Origin: Auritidibacter sp. Marseille-P8566 | Lineage (GTDB): Bacteria > Actinomycetota > Actinomycetes > Actinomycetales > Microbacteriaceae | Direction of reading: 5' to 3' | Length of the DNA: 49,681 nucleotides | Assembly (NCBI GenBank): GCA_945896925.1 | Contig: CAMDEV010000003.1 | Span: 1-49,681, forward strand | Shown here: positions 42,248 through 49,681 of the stretch, piece by piece | Numbering within the stretch: position 1 is the first letter of the stretch | How the letters are laid out: the number at the start of each line of letters is the position of its first letter | Notes under the pieces: model-generated | What the model saw: the letters and a program-made list of their open reading frames with translations, nothing else | Told to the model about the DNA's origin: nothing | Database searches by the model: none | Translations under genes and position numbers: made by a program

Positions 42248-42799
42248 ATGAATAAGAGAAGCACAATTGAGAAACTAGCGGTCCCGATGTTCGTAAGCGG
42301 CATCTTGGCGATGATTGGATCCGCGTTCATCTCTCTGGGCACTGCGGCAAGCGCTACCAGCCCGGTGAATTACAAAAAAATCACCATGACCTACCTTTCC
42401 AGTGGTTATAGCCCTAGTGATAGCAACTGTGGTGCTACCCAGAGTTACTATGGCTACTCAACTAGGGATTCGTTCAGATCCAAGTACTCAAACAGCTCTA
42501 GCAACCAGAAGACCTTCTTGTGTACCGCTACTCTCTATGTGGTTGATGATGTCGAGATCCCAACTCCAAAGCCGGTCCCTACGGTGACAGTCATCTATGA
42601 GCAACCTGTGCACCCTACCCCTACTTACACATACACTCCTAAACCAACAAGGACCCCAAAACCGACCCCGACGCCTAAACCAACCCCCACTTCAACTCCG
42701 ACCCCAAGCTTCACCCCAAAGCCGACCCCGACTTTCACCCCCATTTTTACCCCCTCGCCAAGGCCAACCCTGCCAATTCCCTCAACACGAACCCCCTAA
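42248..42799 (+). CDS. Secreted proline/threonine-rich protein
   Basis: A 183-residue exported protein with an N-terminal signal segment (hydrophobic FVSGILAMIGSAFISLGTAA, possible cleavage after ASA), a small central part with two Cys that could pair, and a C-terminal 80-residue tail of Thr-Pro-Lys-Pro repeats (PTPKPTPTPKPTPT type). Such tails span or bind the cell wall. Two ATGs stand in tandem; I favour 42248 because GGAG lies five bases before it. No domain is recognised. A TAGTCT box lies at 42213-42218, so it probably has its own promoter after the ABC exporter stop. Confidence 0.65.
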   Translation: MNKRSTIEKLAVPMFVSGILAMIGSAFISLGTAASATSPVNYKKITMTYLSSGYSPSDSNCGATQSYYGYSTRDSFRSKYSNSSSNQKTFLCTATLYVVDDVEIPTPKPVPTVTVIYEQPVHPTPTYTYTPKPTRTPKPTPTPKPTPTSTPTPSFTPKPTPTFTPIFTPSPRPTLPIPSTRTP

Positions 42800-42870
42800 G
42801 GGCTCTTTTCGTGAGAAACTAGAAGTCAGTGCGTTCTGGCGCAACGAATCTAGTTAGGAATGGAAATAGA

Positions 42871-43395
42871 GTGAAGAAACTTACTTTCCCTATTGTTATG
42901 GCGATTGCTGGTCTGCTCTCAGTGGTTGTTATTGCTCAGAACTTTGTCTCAAAGAGCCCAACCACAATTAAAGAGTTAACGCTCACCTATGAAGAAGGTG
43001 TAACAGGAACTCCACACCAGCCAGGCGACACAATTGAACTTCCTACCGGTGTCGATCAGGTATACCTAGTAGTCACTCCTACCGATGAGAAGGCGAGCGT
43101 CGAAATTGAAGGCGACAGCAACTTTGAAGTTGGAGATAACACAGTAACCATTACCGTGACAGGTGCTGATAACAAATCAAGCACACCGTATACCTTGACT
43201 TTGAAGAAGGCTGAACTATCTGGCTGGTGTGATGAGAACGTGGACACCATCAAGCTATACAACGAAGACTACGAACTGGCAGATATCTATCAGGACATTT
43301 CGCTAGCGTACCTAGACGAGCGTCTGCCGGTAATTCAGGAAAATCTGTCCTGTTTCAGCGATGCTCTGCAGGCATACGTAAACGAGAATTACTAA
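42871..43395 (+). CDS. Secreted or membrane-anchored protein with cadherin-like beta-sandwich domain
   Basis: A 174-residue protein with an N-terminal membrane segment FPIVMAIAGLLSVVVIAQNF, probably an uncleaved anchor. Residues about 35-115 look like the bacterial cadherin-like beta-sandwich, ending in the pattern TVTITVTGADNKSSTPYTLTL. The C-terminal 60 residues are acidic and helical with two Cys. I choose GTG at 42871, with GGAA just upstream, instead of the ATG at 42829, whose extra 14 residues are not signal-like. It directly follows the Pro-rich secreted protein. Function unknown; a surface or envelope role is inferred. Confidence 0.62.
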   Translation: MKKLTFPIVMAIAGLLSVVVIAQNFVSKSPTTIKELTLTYEEGVTGTPHQPGDTIELPTGVDQVYLVVTPTDEKASVEIEGDSNFEVGDNTVTITVTGADNKSSTPYTLTLKKAELSGWCDENVDTIKLYNEDYELADIYQDISLAYLDERLPVIQENLSCFSDALQAYVNENY

Positions 43396-43413
43396 ATTAT
43401 TTAGTTAGTAGCG

Positions 43414-43441
43414 GAGGCTGTCAGTTATTACTGGCAGCCTC
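43414..43441. terminator. Hairpin at the convergent end of folD and the cadherin-like gene
   Basis: GAGGCTGTCAG (43414-43424) pairs with CTGGCAGCCTC (43431-43441), one wobble, loop TTATTA. It overlaps the folD stop codon, followed by TATTAC on the plus strand. It probably ends transcription of the cadherin-like gene. Confidence 0.6.
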
Positions 43442-44278
43442 TATTACATTTCGCACCAGCATTGCTCTGGTCATTGGACCGACACCGCCAGGGTTTGGCG
43501 AAAGATATCCAGCCACCGCGTCTACTGCTGGAACAACATCCCCAACTAAACCTGAATCAACTCTGGTGATGCCAACATCGAGGACAGCAGCTCCAGCCTT
43601 TATCCACTCTGGCTTTACAAAGTGCGGAGAGCCAAGTGCGGCAACAACGATGTCAGCACGCTTTACTGCGTGCTGAATATCTCTTGATCGTGAGTGAAGA
43701 AGTGTAACTGTCGCGTCAACTCCCTTTTTGTTTAACAACAAACCAAGTGGGCGACCAACTGTAATGCCTCTACCGATAATCGCTACCTCGGCACCGGTTA
43801 GTTCAACGCTGTAACGTTCAAGCAATTCAACGATTCCAGCTGGTGTGCAAGGAAGCGGGGAGGTCATTGGATCAGAACCGGCAAGAACTAGCTTCCCTAG
43901 ATTGATAGGATGCAATCCATCCGCATCCTTAGCTGGGTCGATTAGTTCTAGCATTTCATTGGTGTCGAAACCAAATGGCAGTGGAAGTTGGATGATGTAT
44001 CCAGTGACATCTTTGGCATCGTTTAGATCTTTGATTGCTGCCTTGACATCTGCAACGCTGGCTGTTGCTGGTAAATCAATCCTTACCGAGTGAACACCGA
44101 CTTCTTGGCAGTCTCTGTGTTTACCTGCAACATAACTGTGTGAACCAGCATCATCGCCAACTAGGAGCGTTCCGAGGCCTGGACTTATTCCCTTTTGCTT
44201 TAACTCAATAACCTTTAAGGCAAGTTCTGCCTTGATCTGCTTGGCAGTCGCTAGCCCGTCTAGAACGATAGCGTTCAA
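43421..44278 (-). CDS. folD: Methylenetetrahydrofolate dehydrogenase / cyclohydrolase
   Basis: A 285-residue bifunctional enzyme interconverting methylene-, methenyl- and 10-formyl-tetrahydrofolate with NADP. Seen are [16 protein letters not shown] with the catalytic Lys, [28 protein letters not shown] and the Rossmann segment [15 protein letters not shown] followed by [17 protein letters not shown]. It starts four bases after glyA, so serine-derived one-carbon units made by GlyA are handed on directly. The stop lies within a hairpin shared with the converging gene. Confidence 0.96.
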   Translation of the reverse strand: MNAIVLDGLATAKQIKAELALKVIELKQKGISPGLGTLLVGDDAGSHSYVAGKHRDCQEVGVHSVRIDLPATASVADVKAAIKDLNDAKDVTGYIIQLPLPFGFDTNEMLELIDPAKDADGLHPINLGKLVLAGSDPMTSPLPCTPAGIVELLERYSVELTGAEVAIIGRGITVGRPLGLLLNKKGVDATVTLLHSRSRDIQHAVKRADIVVAALGSPHFVKPEWIKAGAAVLDVGITRVDSGLVGDVVPAVDAVAGYLSPNPGGVGPMTRAMLVRNVIEAASNN

Positions 44279-44282
44279 AGGT

Positions 44283-45563
44283 TTACCAGTTCTCTAGACC
44301 GCTGTATAGCGGGAAGGCTTGGGTTAGTTTACGTACTCTGTCAGCAAGAGCGTTGATATCTGGATTAGGCATGAATACTGAGGCAATGATGTCTGCAACT
44401 TCTGTAAATTCAACATCCCCAAAGCCGCGGGTAGCTAGGGCTGGGGTTCCAATACGAACACCAGATGTAACTAGAGCTGGTCTTGGGTCATTAGGAACAG
44501 AGTTACGGTTCACAGTTATACCAACATCGTGCAGTAGGTCTTCAGCAGTTTTACCGTCGATAGGTGAGTTACGAAGATCTACTAGCACAAGGTGAACATC
44601 TGTTCCTCCAGTTAGAACATCAACGCCGTTAGCTCTCACGTCTTGCTTCATTAGACGCTCTGAGATTATTTGAGCTCCTCGAATAGTTCTTGCTTGTCTC
44701 TCCTTGAACTCTTCACCCATCGCAGCTCTGAAGGCAACTGCCTTCGCTGCGATTACGTGCATGAGTGGCCCACCCTGCTGACCTGGGAATACAGCAGAGT
44801 CAATCTTCTTGGCGTATTCAGCTTTACAAAGAATCAAACCTGAACGAGGTCCAGCCAGAGTCTTGTGAACTGTTGTTGAGACAACATCTGCGTATGGAAC
44901 TGGGTTAGGGTGAACACCCGCTGCGACAAGACCTGCGAAGTGAGCCATATCGACCCAAAGCTTCGCACCGACTTCATCAGCAATCTTTCTAAATTCAGCA
45001 AAGTCAAGATGACGAGAATATGCAGACCAGCCAGCAATCAGAACCTGAGGCTTGACCTCATGCGCTCTTGCTCTAACAACGTCCATGTCAATCAAGAAAG
45101 TTTCTGGGTCTAGACCATAGGCATATGCTTCATACATCTTGCCGGAGAAGTTCAACTTCATGCCGTGAGTTAGGTGACCACCGTGAGCAAGTTCAAGACC
45201 TAGGATTCGATCACCTGGGTTAGCAAGAGCCATCAGCACTGCAGCGTTAGCGCTTGCACCTGAGTGCGGTTGAACGTTAGCGTGCTCTGCACCAAATAGT
45301 TCCTTAGCTCGGTCACGGGCAAGATTCTCGGCAATGTCAACTGCTTCACAACCGCCGTAGTAACGCTTACCTGGATATCCCTCTGCATACTTATTAGTTA
45401 GCACTGAGCCTTGAGCTTCTAGCACTCCCCTAGAAACAAAGTTCTCTGAAGCAATCATCTCTAGGAAGTTGCGTTGACGATCTAGTTCAGCTTTTAGAAC
45501 TGCAGCAATCTCTGGGTCGGTTGCTTCTAGCGGGTCGTTGAATGTTGATGGCAAATTAGACAC
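44283..45563 (-). CDS. glyA: Serine hydroxymethyltransferase
   Basis: A 426-residue PLP enzyme converting serine and THF to glycine and methylene-THF. The PLP-binding lysine is in [41 protein letters not shown] and [14 protein letters not shown] are the folate and PLP regions near the N-terminus. The start is GTG at 45563, with AGGAG seven to eight bases before it. It is transcribed with folD and divergent from purU. The leader between the two start codons is about 180 bases long and carries crossed inverted repeats (45649-45725), a candidate control site. Confidence 0.96.
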   Translation of the reverse strand: MSNLPSTFNDPLEATDPEIAAVLKAELDRQRNFLEMIASENFVSRGVLEAQGSVLTNKYAEGYPGKRYYGGCEAVDIAENLARDRAKELFGAEHANVQPHSGASANAAVLMALANPGDRILGLELAHGGHLTHGMKLNFSGKMYEAYAYGLDPETFLIDMDVVRARAHEVKPQVLIAGWSAYSRHLDFAEFRKIADEVGAKLWVDMAHFAGLVAAGVHPNPVPYADVVSTTVHKTLAGPRSGLILCKAEYAKKIDSAVFPGQQGGPLMHVIAAKAVAFRAAMGEEFKERQARTIRGAQIISERLMKQDVRANGVDVLTGGTDVHLVLVDLRNSPIDGKTAEDLLHDVGITVNRNSVPNDPRPALVTSGVRIGTPALATRGFGDVEFTEVADIIASVFMPNPDINALADRVRKLTQAFPLYSGLENW

Positions 45564-45648
45564 TTGGGAACTCCTATATTGGCTTGAACGGATTGGCCCA
45601 GGCGCACGACCAAAATGCCTTCGCTCCCTGATGGAACCCCATCTTTAG

Positions 45649-45725
45649 CGCCAGTTGCGATAAGGCAATTCTATAACCACCGCCCCTATGCGAAGATGAA
45701 CACCAGTGAAAACTGGCGTTATCGC
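45649..45725. promoter_or_regulatory. Crossed inverted repeats between glyA and purU
   Basis: CGCCAGTT (45649-45656) is the inverse of AACTGGCG (45711-45718), and the adjacent GCGATAA (45657-45663) is the inverse of TTATCGC (45719-45725). The two pairings cross. A local hairpin AACACCAGT-GAAA-ACTGGCGTT (45699-45720) competes for the same bases and pairs better in the glyA-strand RNA (G-U) than in the other (A-C mismatch). This could be a regulator-binding site or a switching leader RNA. No known folate or glycine riboswitch core is recognised. Confidence 0.4.
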
Positions 45726-45727
45726 CC

Positions 45728-45733
45728 TAAACT
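45728..45733 (+). promoter_or_regulatory. -10 box TAAACT for leaderless purU
   Basis: TAAACT, seven bases (TGACCCT), then ATG at 45741. Identical to the xth box. It supports the chosen purU start. Confidence 0.55.
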
Positions 45734-45740
45734 TGACCCT

Positions 45741-46598
45741 ATGACTAAGCCATTGAACCACTGGGTCCTCACCTTTGTCTGTGAAGACAAGCCAGGCATT
45801 GTCCATGCCATCTCTGGGGCTATAGTCGCGGCCTCTGGCAACATCACCGAGAGCCAGCAATTCACCAGTGCCGAGACCGGTAAGTTCTTTATGCGCCTTC
45901 AGGTTGAGGTATCAGCCAGCAAAGAAGAGTTCAGCGCTCAGATTGCTGGAGTCGCTGAGACCTTTGGTCTGGACTGGCAATTAGATGAGGTTGGTCGCAA
46001 ACTTAGAACCTTAGTTCTGGTTAGTAAGAGTGCTCACTGTCTAAATGACCTCCTCTTCAATCAGCGCTCAGGCCAGATTCCGATCGAGATTCCCGCTGTC
46101 TTTAGCAACCACCCAGATCTAGCTGAGTTAGCTGAGTTTTACGGTGTAAAGTTTGAGAGCCATTCGATTCCTGATGCCGCTAGCAAAGCTGCTTTTGAGC
46201 ACATGCTACGCGATTACATCAAACTGGCTGACATAGAACTTATCGTGCTAGCCAGATTCATGCAGGTGCTTAGCCCTGAATTCTGTGCCGACTTTGAGGG
46301 CAAGATCATAAACATTCACCACTCCTTCTTACCCGGCTTCAAGGGTGCTAACCCTTATGCCCAGGCTCATGCCCGTGGTGTGAAGTTAATCGGAGCAACT
46401 GCTCACTTTGTCACTAATGAACTTGATGAAGGTCCAATCATTGAGCAAAACGTGGTGCGAGTAGATCACGGCGACTCTAAGAAAGAACTTGTTGCTATTG
46501 GACAGGATGTCGAGTCAAAGACCCTCGCCCAAGCGGTTAGATGGTTTGCTGAGCACCGAGTGCTACTCGATACTGATAGAACAGTCATCTTCCGCTAG
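45741..46598 (+). CDS. purU: Formyltetrahydrofolate deformylase
   Basis: A 285-residue enzyme that hydrolyses 10-formyl-THF to formate and THF, balancing one-carbon pools and supplying formate. An N-terminal ACT domain (VLTFVCEDKPGIVHAISGAI) is followed by a formyltransferase-like domain with NIHHSFLPGFKGANPY, GATAHFVTNELDEGPII and an asparagine-histidine-aspartate site. The ATG at 45741 gives the normal family length; an upstream ATG at 45615 would add 42 unconserved residues that run through the divergent promoter region. It is head-to-head with glyA-folD, forming one folate module. Confidence 0.95.
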   Translation: MTKPLNHWVLTFVCEDKPGIVHAISGAIVAASGNITESQQFTSAETGKFFMRLQVEVSASKEEFSAQIAGVAETFGLDWQLDEVGRKLRTLVLVSKSAHCLNDLLFNQRSGQIPIEIPAVFSNHPDLAELAEFYGVKFESHSIPDAASKAAFEHMLRDYIKLADIELIVLARFMQVLSPEFCADFEGKIINIHHSFLPGFKGANPYAQAHARGVKLIGATAHFVTNELDEGPIIEQNVVRVDHGDSKKELVAIGQDVESKTLAQAVRWFAEHRVLLDTDRTVIFR

Positions 46599-46617
46599 AG
46601 CAAGGGTCTAAACCCGA

Positions 46618-48723
46618 CTAGTGCTTACGTCTCCTAGTTCTCATCTGTGATCCTGCGGCCACCGAAGCAAGAGCCAAAGCAACTACAGATAGCCCCAGTG
46701 CAATCAACCAGGTTTGCTGCTGTGAGCTAGAAACTAGGACCTTCTTCTTACCTTCTCTCACTAGTTCTTTTGAAACAGTCCCAGGCTTTGCTTCAGGCTT
46801 TAGCTCCTTGGTAGGTGGAACCGAAACATACTCAGCTGCCGGCGGGGAGAAAATCACTTCCTCTTCGGGAGTGATGGTCACTGCACCACCTGTTGGATTG
46901 TTCGGTTCAACACTCTGATTGACTATCTCATCGGGTGTGATTGTTACGACGTTCGAAGGCACCACTTCTAGCGGACCTACGTTAGATGCAGTGTCTGAAA
47001 CAGAGTTAGCAGCCAGTGTTACCTGTGTGGTTCCAACACCGCAGTTCAACAATGTAATTTGCCAGCCAAGTCCAACTCTAAGAACCGAGTAGTTCAATGA
47101 ACATGACTGCGCTGTGCCTGAGAAGCTGAAGTTAGCTGCAGTCATTCCGGTCACCGGTTCTTCACTATCAAAAACCCATGTTGGCGTGCCAGCAGATCCT
47201 GGTTCAGTCACATCAAAGACATGAATCACTGGAGAGGTTGTGTCAATCTTTGTTGTGTTGGTTTGATTGAACAAACTTGGACCTATATTTCCTGCAGCAT
47301 CCATTACGGCTGATGAGTTAAGAACCAAACCAGCAAGATGACCATCGAGACAGTTTCCAATGGTGATTACATATTGACTACCTGATCCTGTCATTGACTG
47401 GATAGAGCAGCCATCGCCTTTCACGTTCCAGTCCACATTGTCTGCAGCTAATCCAGTAACTGCTTCAGTAAAAGTTGCTTTATATACAAGAAGACTGTTT
47501 GCGCTAGCTTGTTTCACCAAGGTATCTAGTTCTGGAACCGTTCTGTCCAGAATGATAGGAGTAGTTGAAACTGGTCGCACAGGGCCAATAGCATTTCCGG
47601 TTACCGTATCTGCTTTCAGAGTGAGGCTGATAGTTCCATCCTGACAACCGGCCACCTTGGCTGCATAACTTGCTCCGGAACCGGTCAGAGTTGAAACGTA
47701 ACAACCTGTTGCTGTTCCTGAGATTGTGAAGTCATCTGCGGTTAGACCTGTCACAGACTGGCCAAAGGCGATATTGAATATTGGTGTTGCAGCATTGCTA
47801 GGTGAAGCGGGTGCAGTAAAGGAACTAACTACAGGACCAAGGTGGTATGTAATGCTGGCTGTTCCGTTTCCCGACTGGAAAGCAGAGTAATAAGAGACCG
47901 CGTTTAGCTTTGTAGTGTTGACATAACTAGAGCCACCGCCTCCACCGCCACCATCAACTCCAATTGGATCGGTATCAGCACCTCCACCACCGCCACCGAA
48001 GTAACCACCGCCACCACCACCGCCACCGGCGACAGTTGTTCCTGGTGTGGTTGCGGAACCACCAGCACCACCCTGACCACTTGCTCCAGCAGTTCCATTG
48101 GTAGTTGCAGCCCCAAATGAAACTCCCCCAGCTCCACCAGCGGTTGGAGTTCCTCCAGCACCACCTAGACCTTGCCCATTGCCACCGGCAGTTCCTGTTG
48201 TCCCTCCCGCAGAACCGCCGGTTCCACCAACCCAACCACCGGTTCCTCCACCACCGCCGGCAACGGCAATGCGATCGGCTAGAGCAGTGCTGGTTCTAAT
48301 GTCAGTAGCACCTCCACCAGAGCCCTCATCACCGTGACCTGAACCTGCGGCTCCGCCACCGTTATATCCACCGGCGGCGTTATTACCTGATGATCCCTGT
48401 CCGCCAACATAGATATATAGATTCCCAGTTGGCACTGCTCTGAAGGTGGCGTTGGTCTTTGAACCATTACCGCCACTCCTACCGCCCTGAGCCCCAGAGA
48501 GTGAAATGTTCATAGTTCTGATATCAGCAGGCGGTGTCCAAACGTAGTAGTCACCCGAATAAGGGAAAGTGATTGTGCAACTTGTTTTACTTACGTTGCA
48601 TGAAGGAGTCGGAGTTGTTGCCTGAGCTTGCACTTGAGGAACAACAGCCAATCCGATGATTACCGAGAATGCACCGGATAAGAAAATTGGTCTTAGCCAG
48701 TTAGTTTTTTTGTGTTTATACAT
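46618..48723 (-). CDS. Large glycine-rich surface protein with bacterial Ig-like repeats
   Basis: A 701-residue exported protein. Signal peptide at the N-terminus (hydrophobic IFLSGAFSVIIGLAVVPQVQA). Residues about 45-290 are a glycine-rich domain: FPYSGDYYVWTPP, then ISLSGAQGG, and long Gly-Gly-Ala/Gly tracts ending near GGGGSSYVN. Three Ig-like repeats follow (about 300-600), each with a G(L/M)(T/A)A(D/A)xF/V motif, paired Cys and a TLxAxxV segment. The C-terminus has a Lys-rich stalk, one hydrophobic helix and a basic RTRRRKH end; no LPxTG sorting motif is seen, so it is probably anchored by the helix. Function unknown; adhesion or envelope coating is plausible. Confidence 0.75.
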   Translation of the reverse strand: MYKHKKTNWLRPIFLSGAFSVIIGLAVVPQVQAQATTPTPSCNVSKTSCTITFPYSGDYYVWTPPADIRTMNISLSGAQGGRSGGNGSKTNATFRAVPTGNLYIYVGGQGSSGNNAAGGYNGGGAAGSGHGDEGSGGGATDIRTSTALADRIAVAGGGGGTGGWVGGTGGSAGGTTGTAGGNGQGLGGAGGTPTAGGAGGVSFGAATTNGTAGASGQGGAGGSATTPGTTVAGGGGGGGGYFGGGGGGADTDPIGVDGGGGGGGSSYVNTTKLNAVSYYSAFQSGNGTASITYHLGPVVSSFTAPASPSNAATPIFNIAFGQSVTGLTADDFTISGTATGCYVSTLTGSGASYAAKVAGCQDGTISLTLKADTVTGNAIGPVRPVSTTPIILDRTVPELDTLVKQASANSLLVYKATFTEAVTGLAADNVDWNVKGDGCSIQSMTGSGSQYVITIGNCLDGHLAGLVLNSSAVMDAAGNIGPSLFNQTNTTKIDTTSPVIHVFDVTEPGSAGTPTWVFDSEEPVTGMTAANFSFSGTAQSCSLNYSVLRVGLGWQITLLNCGVGTTQVTLAANSVSDTASNVGPLEVVPSNVVTITPDEIVNQSVEPNNPTGGAVTITPEEEVIFSPPAAEYVSVPPTKELKPEAKPGTVSKELVREGKKKVLVSSSQQQTWLIALGLSVVALALASVAAGSQMRTRRRKH

Positions 48724-48735
48724 GCCCCCAAAGAT

Positions 48736-48766
48736 AAAACTCCAGCACTTTTTGTGCTGGAGTTTT
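48736..48766 (-). terminator. Rho-independent terminator of icd
   Basis: AAAACTCCAGCAC (48736-48748) pairs perfectly with GTGCTGGAGTTTT (48754-48766), loop of five bases. On the minus strand TTTTATCTTT follows the stem. It ends 13 bases before the start codon of the glycine-rich protein gene. Confidence 0.82.
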
Positions 48767-48798
48767 ACACAGGCAAAACTAATGCTTGTTATTCACAG

Positions 48799-49681
48799 TT
48801 AGCTAAGGCGAGCCTTTAGGTTCTCAGCAAGAGTTGCCATGAACTCATCTGTGGTCTGGAAAGCTTGACCACTTCCAACTAGAGCAGCTAGATCTTTAGT
48901 CATGTTGCCTGACTCAACGGTCTTGATAACGACATCCTCTAGAGTCTCAGCGAATCTTAGAACATCAGGAGTATTGTCTAGCTTTGCTCTGTGCATAAGC
49001 GCACGAGTCCAAGCGTAGATAGAAGCGATTGGGTTAGTTGAAGTCTTCTTACCTGCTTGCCAGTCACGGTAGTGACGGGTAACAGTTCCGTGAGCAGCTT
49101 CAGCAAGACAGGTCTTACCATCAGGAGTAGTTAGCACTGATGTCATTAGACCAAGTGAACCAAAGCCTTGAGCAACAGTGTCAGACTGAACGTCACCGTC
49201 ATAGTTCTTACATGCCCAGACGTAGCCACCTTCCCACTTCAATGCAGCAGCAACCATGTCATCGATTAGGCGGTGCTCATAAGTCAAACCAGCAGCTTCA
49301 AACTTTGACTTGTATTCTGCATCAAACACTTCCTGGAAAGCATCCTTGAATGCACCATCGTAAGCCTTCAAGATGGTGTTCTTGGTTGAAAGGTAAACCG
49401 GATAATTTCTTGCTAATCCGTAATTGAAAGATGCTCTAGCAAAGTCACGGATTGAGTCCATGTAGTTATACATACCCATCGCAACTCCACCGTGCTCTGG
49501 ATAGTCAGCAACAGTTATGGTAGTTGGCTCAGAACCATCGGCTGGAGCCCAGGTCATTGTTACTCGGCCTGGACCTGGAACCTTGAAGTCGGTTGCCTTG
49601 TATTGATCTCCGTGAGCGTGACGACCAATGATAATCGGCTTGGTCCAACCAGGTACCAGTCTTGGCACGTTTGAGATGATA
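48799..49681 (-). CDS. icd: NADP-dependent isocitrate dehydrogenase, 5' end outside window
   Basis: The last 294 or so codons of a homodimeric, eukaryotic-like (IDP) isocitrate dehydrogenase, which converts isocitrate to 2-oxoglutarate with NADP. Seen are [25 protein letters not shown] at the left edge, [23 protein letters not shown], the metal-binding [27 protein letters not shown] and [25 protein letters not shown]. The frame is still open at the window end, so the N-terminal part is missing. It is followed by a strong terminator. Confidence 0.95.
   Translation of the reverse strand, partial: IISNVPRLVPGWTKPIIIGRHAHGDQYKATDFKVPGPGRVTMTWAPADGSEPTTITVADYPEHGGVAMGMYNYMDSIRDFARASFNYGLARNYPVYLSTKNTILKAYDGAFKDAFQEVFDAEYKSKFEAAGLTYEHRLIDDMVAAALKWEGGYVWACKNYDGDVQSDTVAQGFGSLGLMTSVLTTPDGKTCLAEAAHGTVTRHYRDWQAGKKTSTNPIASIYAWTRALMHRAKLDNTPDVLRFAETLEDVVIKTVESGNMTKDLAALVGSGQAFQTTDEFMATLAENLKARLS

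Noticed and set aside
45615-45740. 42-residue N-terminal extension of purU
   Set aside because: The ACT domain starts right after ATG 45741, which gives the normal family length and has a -10 box seven bases upstream.
45564-45740. Known glycine or THF riboswitch upstream of glyA
   Set aside because: The conserved cores of these classes could not be found by eye; only crossed inverted repeats are visible.
46618-46760. LPxTG cell-wall sorting signal on the glycine-rich protein
   Set aside because: A hydrophobic helix and basic tail are present, but no LPxTG-like motif precedes them.
48098-48337. Proline-rich plus-strand frame
   Set aside because: It is the complement of the glycine tracts of the large surface protein and has no independent start signals.
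47930-48500. Tandem repeat or CRISPR-like array
   Set aside because: The repetition is irregular GGN codon repetition coding for glycine tracts, with no fixed repeat-spacer unit.

Overview
This window looks like a piece of a compact, moderately low-GC actinobacterial chromosome, most likely a small-genome Microbacteriaceae of the freshwater Rhodoluna/Aquiluna (Luna) type. The actinobacterial markers are the split acyl-CoA carboxylase with an epsilon subunit (accD-accE, maf, accA), an LpdA-type quinone reductase, pmmB beside purine nucleoside phosphorylase, and the order add-deoA-cdd followed by divergent sdhCDAB. From memory this backbone matches the lpdA/deoD/pmmB/add/deoA/cdd/sdh neighbourhood of Mycobacterium tuberculosis. 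The species assignment is inference. No tRNA, rRNA, insertion sequence, prophage, CRISPR array or replication origin was seen, and no gene-free stretch exceeds 300 bases.

Layout. 1-2833 (+): end of accD, accE and a DUF885 metallohydrolase. 2834-3054: intergenic segment dense in inverted repeats. 7044-3055 (-): RNA methyltransferase, response regulator, histidine kinase and a membrane protein resembling a kinase that has lost its catalytic residues, all translationally coupled. 7084-9508 (+): maf and accA. 10924-9509 (-): lpdA. 10965-13417 (+): punA and pmmB. 24338-13376 (-): manC, two BMP-type lipoproteins, a nucleoside ABC transporter, cdd, deoA, add and PTS IIA and IIB without a IIC. 24451-28313 (+): sdhCDAB and a Tat-exported Rieske protein. 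29841-28303 (-): ptsI. 29875-31699 (+): xth and trpS. 31851-35186 (+): alpha-glucoside-type ABC uptake system without its ATPase. 35249-38798 (+): FMN riboswitch and ribD-ribE-ribBA-ribH. 38832-39344: small membrane protein and the scar of a deleted ABC exporter operon. 39470-43395 (+): orphan NPPF methyltransferase, ABC exporter and two small secreted proteins. 45563-43421 (-): glyA-folD, divergent from purU (45741-46598, +). 48723-46618 (-): large glycine-rich surface protein. 49681-48799 (-): icd, cut by the window edge.

How it works together. The centre is a nucleoside scavenging module: a BMP lipoprotein and ABC transporter import nucleosides; Cdd and Add deaminate them; DeoA and PunA split them; PmmB probably channels the pentose phosphate. 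The Acc subunits, SDH and IDH supply lipid precursors and TCA flux. GlyA, FolD and PurU form a one-carbon module around a divergent intergenic region with crossed inverted repeats. Nine genes here start 6-8 bases after a TAnnnT box (eight of them end in CT or CTT), which suggests widespread leaderless transcription. The most unusual features are the ABC deletion scar, the degenerate kinase partner, the PTS IIA/IIB pair inside the nucleoside operon, the structured leader of the nucleoside-binding lipoprotein, and the long stem-loops directly after both canonical binding-protein genes.
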